Both the position numbers and the translations under genes were made by a program. A stretch of DNA of 5,238 nt from Chloroflexota bacterium (GTDB lineage: Bacteria > Chloroflexota > Dehalococcoidia > Dehalococcoidales > RBG-16-60-22): contig JANYKH010000009.1 of assembly GCA_025358235.1 (NCBI GenBank), positions 1 to 5,238 on the forward strand, read 5' to 3'. Below are positions 1 to 5,238 of this stretch, piece by piece (position 1 is the stretch's first letter; each line of letters begins with the position of its first letter). The notes beneath the pieces were generated by a model. That model saw only the letters and a list, made by a program, of their open reading frames with translations, did not search any database and had not been told where the DNA came from.

Positions 1-1527
1 GCAGTCGCCATGCTGGCCTGTGCCAGAATCGGCGCGATTCATTCCGTAGTTTTCGGCGGATTCGCTCCTTACGAGCTTTCGCTGAGAATCGATGATGCCA
101 AGCCCAAAGTGATCGTCACCGCTTCCTGCGGCGTCGAAGGCAAAAAGATCATCGAATACAAGCCCATGATCGAGAAAGCTCTCGCTCTGGCGCAGCACAA
201 GCCTGAAAAATGCATCATCTACCAGCGCCCCCAGGGCAAGGCTGTTCTGACCCCCGGTTTCGATCTGGACTGGGACGAAGAAGTTAAGAAGGCTAAACCC
301 GCTGATTGCGTCTGGATGAAATCCACCGATCCCCTTTACATTCTTTACACCTCAGGTACCACCGGCACCCCGAAAGGCGTGCTGCGCGATAACGGCGGCC
401 ATGCCGTTGCCCTGAAATGGACCATGAAGAACATCTACGGCGTACAGCCGGGCGACACTTTCTGGGCCGCTTCGGACGTCGGCTGGGTTGTGGGGCATTC
501 CTACATCATCTACGCGCCGCTCCTGTACGGCTGCACCACGATCATCTACGAAGGCAAACCCATCGGCACACCCGATGCCGGCGCTTTCTGGAGAGTCATT
601 TCCCAGCACAACGTAAAGGCTTTCTTCACTGCCCCCACCGCTATCCGCGCCATCAAGCGCGAAGACCAGAACGGCGAAATGCTGAAGAAATACAATATCT
701 CCGGCCTCAAGTACCTCTTCCTGGCCGGCGAACGCCTTGATACCGATACCTACGAATGGGTCAAGAACCTGCTGAAGATACCGGTGATCGATCACTGGTG
801 GCAGACTGAGACCGGTTGGGCCATTGCCGCGAACTGCATGGGCCTCGAGCCCCTGCCCTTCAAACCCGGCTCACCCACGAAACCCGTTCCCGGCTATGCG
901 CTGGAAATCGTCAACGAAGAAGACGGCAGCCACGTACCGAACGGACAGGACGGCGTTATCGCCATCAAGCTGCCCCTGCCCCCCGGATCCCTGCTCACCC
1001 TCTGGGGCAACGATGCCAAGTATGTCGAGTCCTACCTTGAGACCTTCCCCGGTTACTATTACACCGGCGATGTGGGCAAGCTGGACGAAGACGGCTACGT
1101 TTACGCCATGGGCCGCGCCGATGATGTCATCAAGGTTGCCGGTCACAGACTTTCTACCGGCTCCATGGAAGAAGTCATCGCCAAGCACCCCTCTGTCGCG
1201 GAATGCGCCGTTATCGGCGTAGCTGATTCCTTCAAGGGACAGCTTCCCCTCGGCTTCGTTGTACTGAAGAATAATGTCGACAAGACCAACGACCAGATCA
1301 TGAAAGAACTGGTACAGATGGTCCGCGATAACATCGGCGCAGTGGCCGTGTTCAAACAGGCTATTGTAGTCGCCAGACTGCCGAAGACGCGCTCGGGCAA
1401 AATCCTGCGCTCAGTCATGCGCAAGATTTCAGACAACAAGCCTTACACCGTACCCGCGACCATCGAGGATCCCATTGTCCTTGATGAAATCAAGGCTTCA
1501 GTTAAAACCCTCGTAATGGACAAATAG
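1..1527 (+). CDS. prpE: Propionyl-CoA (acyl-CoA) synthetase, PrpE-type, C-terminal part
   Basis: This AMP-forming acyl-CoA ligase (ANL superfamily) activates short-chain acids, probably propionate and possibly acetate, to the acyl-CoA through an acyl-adenylate in the cytoplasm. The reading frame is open from base 1 (Ala-Val-Ala before the Met at 10), and that Met lies inside the family's conserved 'AVAMLACARIGA' block. The gene is therefore cut by the window edge, missing roughly 120 residues of a protein usually near 630 aa. Counting from the Met at 10, the adenylate-forming motifs are all present: YTSGTTGTPKG (about 113-123), DHWWQTETGW (261-270), YTGD (351-354), GRADDVIKVAGHRLSTG (368-384), and PKTRSGKIL (458-466) with Lys464 as the catalytic, acetylation-regulated lysine. 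The 'GHRLSTG' and 'VRDNGGH'-like (here LRDNGGH) signatures recall PrpE/ACSS3 more than classical Acs. It ends in TAG just before a terminator. Substrate choice between propionate and acetate is inferred. Confidence 0.9.
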   Translation, partial: AVAMLACARIGAIHSVVFGGFAPYELSLRIDDAKPKVIVTASCGVEGKKIIEYKPMIEKALALAQHKPEKCIIYQRPQGKAVLTPGFDLDWDEEVKKAKPADCVWMKSTDPLYILYTSGTTGTPKGVLRDNGGHAVALKWTMKNIYGVQPGDTFWAASDVGWVVGHSYIIYAPLLYGCTTIIYEGKPIGTPDAGAFWRVISQHNVKAFFTAPTAIRAIKREDQNGEMLKKYNISGLKYLFLAGERLDTDTYEWVKNLLKIPVIDHWWQTETGWAIAANCMGLEPLPFKPGSPTKPVPGYALEIVNEEDGSHVPNGQDGVIAIKLPLPPGSLLTLWGNDAKYVESYLETFPGYYYTGDVGKLDEDGYVYAMGRADDVIKVAGHRLSTGSMEEVIAKHPSVAECAVIGVADSFKGQLPLGFVVLKNNVDKTNDQIMKELVQMVRDNIGAVAVFKQAIVVARLPKTRSGKILRSVMRKISDNKPYTVPATIEDPIVLDEIKASVKTLVMDK

Positions 1528-1531
1528 TTTA

Positions 1532-1581
1532 GAAAGGCGGCAGCGTTGGGTCGTAATTGGCCGGCGCTGCCGCTTTCTTTT
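1532..1581 (+). terminator. Rho-independent terminator after prpE
   Basis: The arms GCGGCAGCG (1537-1545) and CGCTGCCGC (1565-1573) pair perfectly. G-U and G-C pairs (1546-1549 with 1561-1564) can extend the stem inward, leaving an 11-nt loop. Outside the core, GAAA (1532-1535) pairs with TTTC (1574-1577) across a single bulged G. The T-rich tail TTTCTTTT (1574-1581) follows. It starts five bases past the prpE stop and separates prpE from the next gene. Confidence 0.9.
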
Positions 1582-1616
1582 GCCCATTAGTCCCTCAAAG
1601 ATCAGTAAAAACCCTT

Positions 1617-1645
1617 TTGACTTGTTCTCCTTTCTGATTTACATT
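1617..1645 (+). promoter_or_regulatory. Putative sigma-70-type promoter of the ChrB-domain gene
   Basis: A TTGACT -35 box (1617-1622) lies 17 bp from a TACATT -10 box (1640-1645). It sits just downstream of the prpE terminator, and the predicted start near 1652 leaves a leader of about 20 nt containing the ribosome binding site. It was recognised by consensus only. Confidence 0.55.
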
Positions 1646-1673
1646 TAGTGGAGATCATGTGAGAGGTGTAACT

Positions 1674-2114
1674 ATGAAATGGGTCACCCGTGAACATGTC
1701 CATGTCGACCGCGTGGCGTGCCCTTGGCTTATCAAGCGTTTTGTCGATCCCGGAGCCGAGTTGCTCTTTGTGCCTAAAGATCAGGTGATGAGCGCGGCTA
1801 AAGCGCAAAATGCCATCCCCTATGACGCTAACGGACAGGCGGAATTAGACCACCATGAGGGGCGGTGCAGTTTTGAGAGCATCATGCTGAAGTACAACGT
1901 CACCGATCCGGGAGTGGTGGGACTGGCCAAGATTGTGCATGCGGCGGATGTAGCGGCTGACCGGGATACTGCGCCGGAGGCAGCCGGATTGGCGGCGATA
2001 GCCAAAGGTTTTGGTTTGACTTATCCGGATAATGATCTCAAAAATCTGGAAATGCAGTTTCCGGTATATGATGCCCTTTACCAGTACTGCAAGGCAAAGG
2101 CGACGAAAGTTTAA
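1674..2114 (+). CDS. Stand-alone ChrB C-terminal domain protein (chromate-resistance-associated family)
   Basis: This 146-aa soluble protein matches the C-terminal domain of ChrB, a protein of chromate-resistance operons (Chrome_Resist/ChrB_C family). Recognisable blocks are MKWVTRE at the start, VDRVACPWLIKRFVDP (11-26), VPKDQV (33-38), LDHHEGRCSF (58-67, with His60, His61 and Cys65) and YDALYQYCK near the end. Full ChrB proteins are about twice as long and carry an N-terminal region that is absent here. The ATG at 1674 is chosen because the family begins MKWVTR and GAGAGG sits just upstream. An in-frame GTG at 1659 would add only MRGVT and would consume that site. No chrA transporter is visible, so a role in chromate resistance is unproven; this domain is also found alone, and its biochemical activity is not established. 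Family assignment is firm, function is open. Confidence 0.82.
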   Translation: MKWVTREHVHVDRVACPWLIKRFVDPGAELLFVPKDQVMSAAKAQNAIPYDANGQAELDHHEGRCSFESIMLKYNVTDPGVVGLAKIVHAADVAADRDTAPEAAGLAAIAKGFGLTYPDNDLKNLEMQFPVYDALYQYCKAKATKV

Positions 2115-2184
2115 CTCCAACTGATTAAACTGCGGCCGATTTTTACTGCTATAATAGTTGGAGTTTCACTATGCCCCACTCCAA
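2113..2184. repeat. Inverted and direct copies of ACTCCAA flanking the nfeD promoter
   Basis: AACTCCAAC (2113-2121) and its exact reverse complement GTTGGAGTT (2157-2165) bracket the extended -10 box. A third copy, ACTCCAA (2178-2184), can pair with TTGGAGT (2158-2164) as a 7-bp hairpin with a 13-nt loop, its right arm touching the AAGGAGGT ribosome binding site. The arrangement would suit a regulator operator or an RNA hairpin near the 5' end of the transcript, but chance is not excluded. Confidence 0.4.
2147..2155 (+). promoter_or_regulatory. Extended -10 promoter for the nfeD-SPFH operon
   Basis: TGCTATAAT is a perfect extended -10 element (TGn followed by consensus TATAAT). No convincing -35 box lies 16-18 bp upstream, as is common for extended -10 promoters. 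The predicted start at about 2161 gives a leader of about 35 nt ahead of the TTG start. The element sits between inverted copies of AACTCCAAC/GTTGGAGTT. Confidence 0.6.
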
Positions 2185-2196
2185 GGAGGTATAGGT

Positions 2197-2646
2197 TTGG
2201 ACAACTGGCTGGCAATTCTTCTAATATTTTTCGCAGTCATATTTTTTATCATCGAGGCGACGACGCCTGGGTTCGGTGTCTGGTTTACAGCCGGGCTTAT
2301 TTCCGCGATACTGGGTATTCTGATTTGGACCAACCCGGGAATGCCGTGGGTGATATATCTGCAAATTAACCCCTGGGCCGTAGTGTTAATCTTTCTGGCA
2401 TTGGCGGCGATTGGGATATTCATCGTGCAGCTTATCTGGAAGGCGCACAAACGCCGGGTAGCTACGGGTTATGAGGATATCGTGGGGCATGCGGCCGAAG
2501 TGCGCACTGATTTGAATCCCGAGGGTCTGGTTTTCCTGGAAGGTGAACTCTGGACGGCAGTCTCGGAGTCGGGACAGATAAAAGCCGGTGAAGAAGTTAA
2601 GGTCAGCCGCGTAGACGGCTTGAAGCTTTTCGTGGTTAAAAAATAG
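2197..2646 (+). CDS. Short NfeD-family membrane protein, SPFH partner
   Basis: NfeD proteins are membrane partners of SPFH (stomatin/flotillin) proteins. This 149-aa protein is the short form without the N-terminal ClpP-like protease domain. Three hydrophobic segments lie at about 4-21, 26-44 and 60-81, with the family motif IEATTPGFGVWFTAG (19-33) between the first two. A basic stretch (KAHKRR, 82-87) follows, then a C-terminal OB-fold-like domain (about 90-149) with the typical G-x-A-E-V-x-T-x-L-x-P-x-G pattern, GELWTAV and GEEVKVSRVDGLKL. I chose the TTG at 2197 because a perfect AAGGAGGT (2183-2190) lies six bases upstream. A TTG in the same frame at 2158 would add 13 hydrophilic residues, lacks a ribosome site and lies upstream of the likely transcription start. 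The 44-base gap to the downstream stomatin-like gene indicates one operon. The OB domain probably faces the cytoplasm and contacts the SPFH oligomer; this is inferred from the family. Confidence 0.85.
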   Translation: MDNWLAILLIFFAVIFFIIEATTPGFGVWFTAGLISAILGILIWTNPGMPWVIYLQINPWAVVLIFLALAAIGIFIVQLIWKAHKRRVATGYEDIVGHAAEVRTDLNPEGLVFLEGELWTAVSESGQIKAGEEVKVSRVDGLKLFVVKK

Positions 2647-2690
2647 AAAACACCGATATTCGGGAAAATATTTCTTAGAAGGAGAAAACT

Positions 2691-3485
2691 ATGGGCTTCC
2701 TCGTTGTGCTGGGCATCATCATCTTTGTCCTTATTATTCTCTTGCCAATGACGATCAAGATTGTCTCCGAGTACGAGCGCGGCGTCATTTTCCGCCTGGG
2801 GCGGTTGATCGGAGCCAAGGGCCCCGGTCTGTTTGTCATCATCCCTTTCGTGGACCGCATGGTGAAAGTTGACCTGCGCGTAGTCACGCTGGACGTGCCG
2901 CCGCAGGATGTTATCACCAAAGATAACGTCACTGTCCGGGTTAACGCGGTCGTCTATTTCAGGGTGGTTGACCCCAACGCTTCCGTGGTCAAAGTTTATG
3001 ATTATGTACGCGCCACTTCGCAGATTTCACAGACGACACTGCGAAACGTGCTGGGACAGTCAGAACTGGATGAACTGCTGGCATCCCGCGAGAAGCTGAA
3101 CCAGACTATCCAGAAGATCATTGACGAACACACCGATCCCTGGGGCATCAAGGTTAGCACGGTGGAAATCAAGGACGTCGAACTGCCCGAGACCATGAGA
3201 CGGTCAATGGCAGCCCAAGCTGAAGCGGAACGTCTGCGCCGCGCCAAGATTATCAACGCGGAAGGCGAACTTCAAGCTTCAGAGAAACTAACCCAGGCTG
3301 CCCAGGTTATCGGCCGGGAGCCCACGGCCATTCAGCTGCGTTTCCTGTCAACTCTGACGGAAATCGCCAGCGAAAAGAACAGCACGATAATATTCCCGAT
3401 CCCGATGGAAATCCTGCGCGCCTTTGATAAATGGGGCCGGGATGATACGCCGAAACCGGTTGTTGAAGTCCCGAAGAAAGAATAA
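2691..3485 (+). CDS. Stomatin/slipin-type SPFH membrane protein
   Basis: Prokaryotic stomatins form large membrane-attached rings thought to organise membrane microdomains and regulate partner proteins or proteases. This 264-aa protein has an N-terminal membrane anchor (about 3-20), then an SPFH domain beginning [14 protein letters not shown] (26-39) and continuing through [32 protein letters not shown] and VYFRVVDP. The conserved [19 protein letters not shown] precedes an Ala/Glu/Arg-rich helix (about 170-207, e.g. [14 protein letters not shown]) that probably forms a coiled coil. The slipin signature [12 protein letters not shown] (231-242) follows, and a charged Pro/Lys-rich tail ends the protein. 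Length and domain order are those of the family and nothing is missing. The ATG has AGAAGGAG (2677-2684) at ideal spacing. The upstream NfeD gene is its usual partner, supporting cotranscription and a joint membrane complex. Specific function is unknown. Confidence 0.92.
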   Translation: MGFLVVLGIIIFVLIILLPMTIKIVSEYERGVIFRLGRLIGAKGPGLFVIIPFVDRMVKVDLRVVTLDVPPQDVITKDNVTVRVNAVVYFRVVDPNASVVKVYDYVRATSQISQTTLRNVLGQSELDELLASREKLNQTIQKIIDEHTDPWGIKVSTVEIKDVELPETMRRSMAAQAEAERLRRAKIINAEGELQASEKLTQAAQVIGREPTAIQLRFLSTLTEIASEKNSTIIFPIPMEILRAFDKWGRDDTPKPVVEVPKKE

Positions 3486-3507
3486 TCGATTTATTAATCA
3501 CATAATG

Positions 3508-3544
3508 AGAGGGGCAGGCCGGAAGGCCGGGCCCCTCTTTTTAT
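3508..3544 (+). terminator. Rho-independent terminator of the nfeD-SPFH operon
   Basis: AGAGGGGC (3508-3515) pairs perfectly with GCCCCTCT (3531-3538). An inner GGCC/GGCC stem (3517-3520, 3525-3528) is closed by a GGAA loop of the GNRA type, and a T-run of TTTTT (from 3537) follows. It lies 22 bases past the SPFH stop. The hairpin lies between two convergent genes. On the opposite strand the tail is CATTATG, which lacks a U-tract, so termination of birA here is less certain. Confidence 0.92.
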
Positions 3545-3552
3545 TTGTTCAA

Positions 3553-4329
3553 CTATCTAATACTGACATCACCGGCCACTACGACGGACATAGAGCCGTC
3601 TTCCCGCCGTATTACCAGTGATCCGTCGCGGTTAACATCCAGGGCCATGGCGTTGAAAGTTTCATCGCCGGAACCTACTTTTACCTGTTTGCCTAGCGTG
3701 ACCAGGCTGGCGCGCCAGTCGTTAAAGACCGCGTCCGGACCGGTCTGTAAAAGTGCGTAAAGTTTATCCATTTCATTAAACACCGCCGCCAGGAAGTCCG
3801 CCCGGGGAACCGGGTGGCCGGCCTCATTTTCCAGACAGGTGGCTTTAACGGCGGTTTCCGGCAGGTCTTCAGGGTATTTCTCAATGTTGACGCCGATGCC
3901 GATGTTGCTTTGTACGGTGTGGTTGCGGATATAGTTCTCGATGAGGATGCCGCAGACCTTGCGTCCGTTAATCTGGACATCATTGGGCCATTTGATGCCG
4001 GCTTTGACGCCGGTGGTTGACCCGATGCCGCGGACGACGGCCAGCGAAGAAATCATGATCATATATGGTAGTTGTTCAAAAGTGGGCGAAAGGATGACCG
4101 AAAACGCAACATTCCCGCGGGGGGAAATCCAGGTACGTTTTAAGCGGCCGCGGCCGGCGGTCTGTTCCCCGGCCAAAACAACGGTGCCCTGGGGGCAGTT
4201 AGCGAGGGCGAGATCCCGTCCCGCGTCCATGGTAGAGGTGAGGGAGGGGTGATAAATGAGGTTTTTGGCAATGATAGAAGTGGTAAGTTTAGGTGCAATA
4301 TATTTGTAAATATCATCCAACTGGTTCAT
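3553..4329 (-). CDS. birA: Biotin--[biotin carboxyl-carrier protein] ligase without DNA-binding domain
   Basis: This cytoplasmic enzyme makes biotinyl-5'-AMP from biotin and ATP and transfers biotin to a lysine of carrier proteins such as the BCCP subunit of acetyl-CoA carboxylase or other biotin-dependent carboxylases. In the 258-aa product the catalytic signatures are in order: HPSLTSTMD (27-35), EQTAGRGRLKRTW (55-67, the biotinyl-AMP loop), SVILSP (77-82), KWPNDV (113-118, with the conserved lysine), GRKVCGILIE (122-131) and GIGVNIE (144-150). A small C-terminal SH3-like domain (about 212-258) includes LGKQVKV. E. coli BirA is longer because of an N-terminal winged helix that is absent here, so this is a monofunctional ligase that should not repress biotin genes itself. 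The start ATG has GAGG five bases upstream. It converges on the SPFH gene and diverges from the rRNA gene. Confidence 0.93.
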   Translation of the reverse strand: MNQLDDIYKYIAPKLTTSIIAKNLIYHPSLTSTMDAGRDLALANCPQGTVVLAGEQTAGRGRLKRTWISPRGNVAFSVILSPTFEQLPYMIMISSLAVVRGIGSTTGVKAGIKWPNDVQINGRKVCGILIENYIRNHTVQSNIGIGVNIEKYPEDLPETAVKATCLENEAGHPVPRADFLAAVFNEMDKLYALLQTGPDAVFNDWRASLVTLGKQVKVGSGDETFNAMALDVNRDGSLVIRREDGSMSVVVAGDVSIR

Positions 4330-4411
4330 GAAAGCCTCGCTTTATGCGCTTTAAACCCGGCCGGGAAAGTTAATGAACGAAATGAGAACTCTGTTGATCA
4401 AACTGCGTGCA

Positions 4412-4440
4412 ATTATAACATGAATGTGCTATACTCCTAA
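4412..4440 (-). promoter_or_regulatory. Possible birA promoter
   Basis: On the minus strand a consensus TATAAT -10 box occupies 4412-4417. Seventeen bases upstream lies only a weak -35 match, TTAGGA (4435-4440). The predicted leader to the birA ATG is about 75 nt. On the plus strand the same stretch also carries TGCTATACT (4427-4435), an extended -10-like sequence that could be an additional upstream rRNA promoter, so two divergent promoters may overlap here. This rests on consensus matching only. Confidence 0.35.
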
Positions 4441-4449
4441 ATGTCGTTG

Positions 4450-4464
4450 GAACCGAGTCGGTTC
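4450..4464. repeat. Small perfect palindrome in the birA-rRNA spacer
   Basis: GAACCGA (4450-4456) and TCGGTTC (4458-4464) form 7-bp arms around a single central G. It sits between the candidate birA promoter and the main rRNA promoter, where a regulator could bind. There is no T-tract, so it is not a terminator. Its function is unknown. Confidence 0.3.
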
Positions 4465-4511
4465 GAGATTAAAAACCCGGTAGTGATGAATAAAATCCCC
4501 GATAATTAGTC

Positions 4512-4540
4512 TTGACAGCAGCTTTGAACAATGATATGAT
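4512..4540 (+). promoter_or_regulatory. Main 16S rRNA promoter
   Basis: A perfect TTGACA -35 box (4512-4517), a 17-bp spacer and a TATGAT -10 box (4535-4540) make this the strongest promoter match in the window. Transcription would begin near 4547, giving a leader of about 110 nt before the mature 16S end. The strength and placement are what is expected of an rRNA operon. Confidence 0.85.
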
Positions 4541-4569
4541 TTAAAAGTTGTCCCCAATAAAGACAACAA

Positions 4570-4580
4570 GCACTTTAACA
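4570..4580 (+). promoter_or_regulatory. boxA-like rRNA antitermination element
   Basis: GCACTTTAACA in the transcribed leader closely matches the bacterial rRNA boxA consensus (TGCTCTTTAACA), which recruits NusB and NusE (ribosomal protein S10) to protect the untranslated rRNA transcript from premature termination. It lies about 25-30 nt after the predicted transcription start, a usual boxA position. Confidence 0.7.
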
Positions 4581-4629
4581 ACTGGATAGCGAGAGGAAGG
4601 TTCAATACACACAGCTTTGTAAGAGCGTT

Positions 4630-4649
4630 TTCAAGCTTATTCAAGCTAA
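4630..4649 (+). repeat. Tandem 10-bp repeat in the rRNA leader
   Basis: TTCAAGCTTA (4630-4639) is followed directly by TTCAAGCTAA (4640-4649), matching at 9 of 10 positions and ending about 10 bases before the mature 16S end. It may belong to the processing-stem region of the precursor. The downstream strand of any such stem is outside the intact sequence, so this cannot be tested here. Confidence 0.4.
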
Positions 4650-4658
4650 TAGAAATAT

Positions 4659-5238
<580 letters not shown>

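Larger units (their letters stand above)
4330..4658. other. Divergent birA / 16S rRNA intergenic region
   Basis: This stretch of about 330 bases has no credible protein gene. It holds the birA ribosome site and candidate promoter on the minus strand, a 7-bp-arm palindrome (4450-4464), the main rRNA promoter (4512-4540), a boxA-like element (4570-4580) and a tandem decamer (4630-4649). A 71-codon minus-strand frame (4429-4644) crosses the rRNA promoter and leader, resembles nothing I recognise and is not annotated as a gene. Confidence 0.75.

Noticed and set aside
352..795. 147-codon open frame on the minus strand inside prpE
   Set aside because: It lies antisense to a strongly conserved part of the acyl-CoA synthetase (SGTTG to HWWQTE motifs), and its translation resembles no known family. 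It is a by-product of GC-rich coding sequence.
1659..1673. GTG start for the ChrB-domain protein, adding MRGVT
   Set aside because: The family begins at MKWVTR, and the GAGAGG ribosome site for the ATG at 1674 lies within these extra codons.
2158..2196. Upstream in-frame TTG as the start of the NfeD protein
   Set aside because: It has no ribosome binding site and lies at or before the predicted transcript start. The TTG at 2197 has a perfect AAGGAGGT six bases upstream.
3501..3538. The shared hairpin as a bidirectional terminator for birA as well
   Set aside because: On the minus strand the hairpin is followed by CATTATG rather than a T-run, so only the plus-strand terminator is supported.
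4429..4644. 71-codon minus-strand frame in the birA-rRNA spacer
   Set aside because: It overlaps the rRNA promoter, boxA and leader antisense, has no recognisable similarity and is readily explained by chance.

Overview
The window looks like metagenomic or single-cell DNA from an uncultured Dehalococcoidia-type bacterium (Chloroflexota). The best evidence is the 5' third of a 16S rRNA gene at about 4659-5135, which from memory resembles Dehalococcoides and relatives: 'GCGGCGTGCTTTATGCATGCAAG', 'GTAACGCGTAAGTAACCTACC', 'ATACCGCATGTG', and a short helix-17 region ending 'AATAATGACGGTACC'. The protein genes fit an anaerobic or sediment bacterium but do not fix the taxon by themselves.

Layout. 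Positions 1-1527 (+) hold the C-terminal 508 codons of a propionyl/acetyl-CoA synthetase of the PrpE type, cut by the window edge and closed by a strong intrinsic terminator (1532-1581). A new promoter (1617-1645) drives a 146-aa stand-alone ChrB C-terminal-domain protein (1674-2114, +). After an extended -10 promoter (2147-2155) comes a two-gene membrane operon: a short NfeD protein (2197-2646, TTG start) and a stomatin/slipin-type SPFH protein (2691-3485), ended by a hairpin terminator (3508-3544). Convergent to these is a biotin-protein ligase lacking the DNA-binding domain (birA, 3553-4329, -). The gap of about 330 bases upstream of birA holds a candidate birA promoter, a near-consensus rRNA promoter (TTGACA, 17 bp, TATGAT) and a boxA-like antitermination element, followed by the 16S gene.

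How the genes relate. NfeD and the SPFH protein are a known partner pair expected to form one membrane complex. PrpE activates propionate to propionyl-CoA, and BirA attaches biotin to carboxylases, possibly including a propionyl-CoA carboxylase. No carboxylase is in the window, so that link is only a suggestion.

The most notable observation concerns the end of the sequence. At 5130-5135 the 16S gene stops at E. coli position ~516 and the sequence turns into the reverse complement of a different 16S rRNA (5136-5238, - strand). The two copies of the helix-17 region differ in length (65 versus 81 nt over the same span) and in sequence, so this is not a simple fold-back of one gene. A head-to-head chimera of two rRNA genes, joined at the 6-bp microhomology CTACGT, is the most economical explanation. 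I would treat everything right of about 5130 as foreign to the genome on the left. I found no new defence, mobile or other system in the window.
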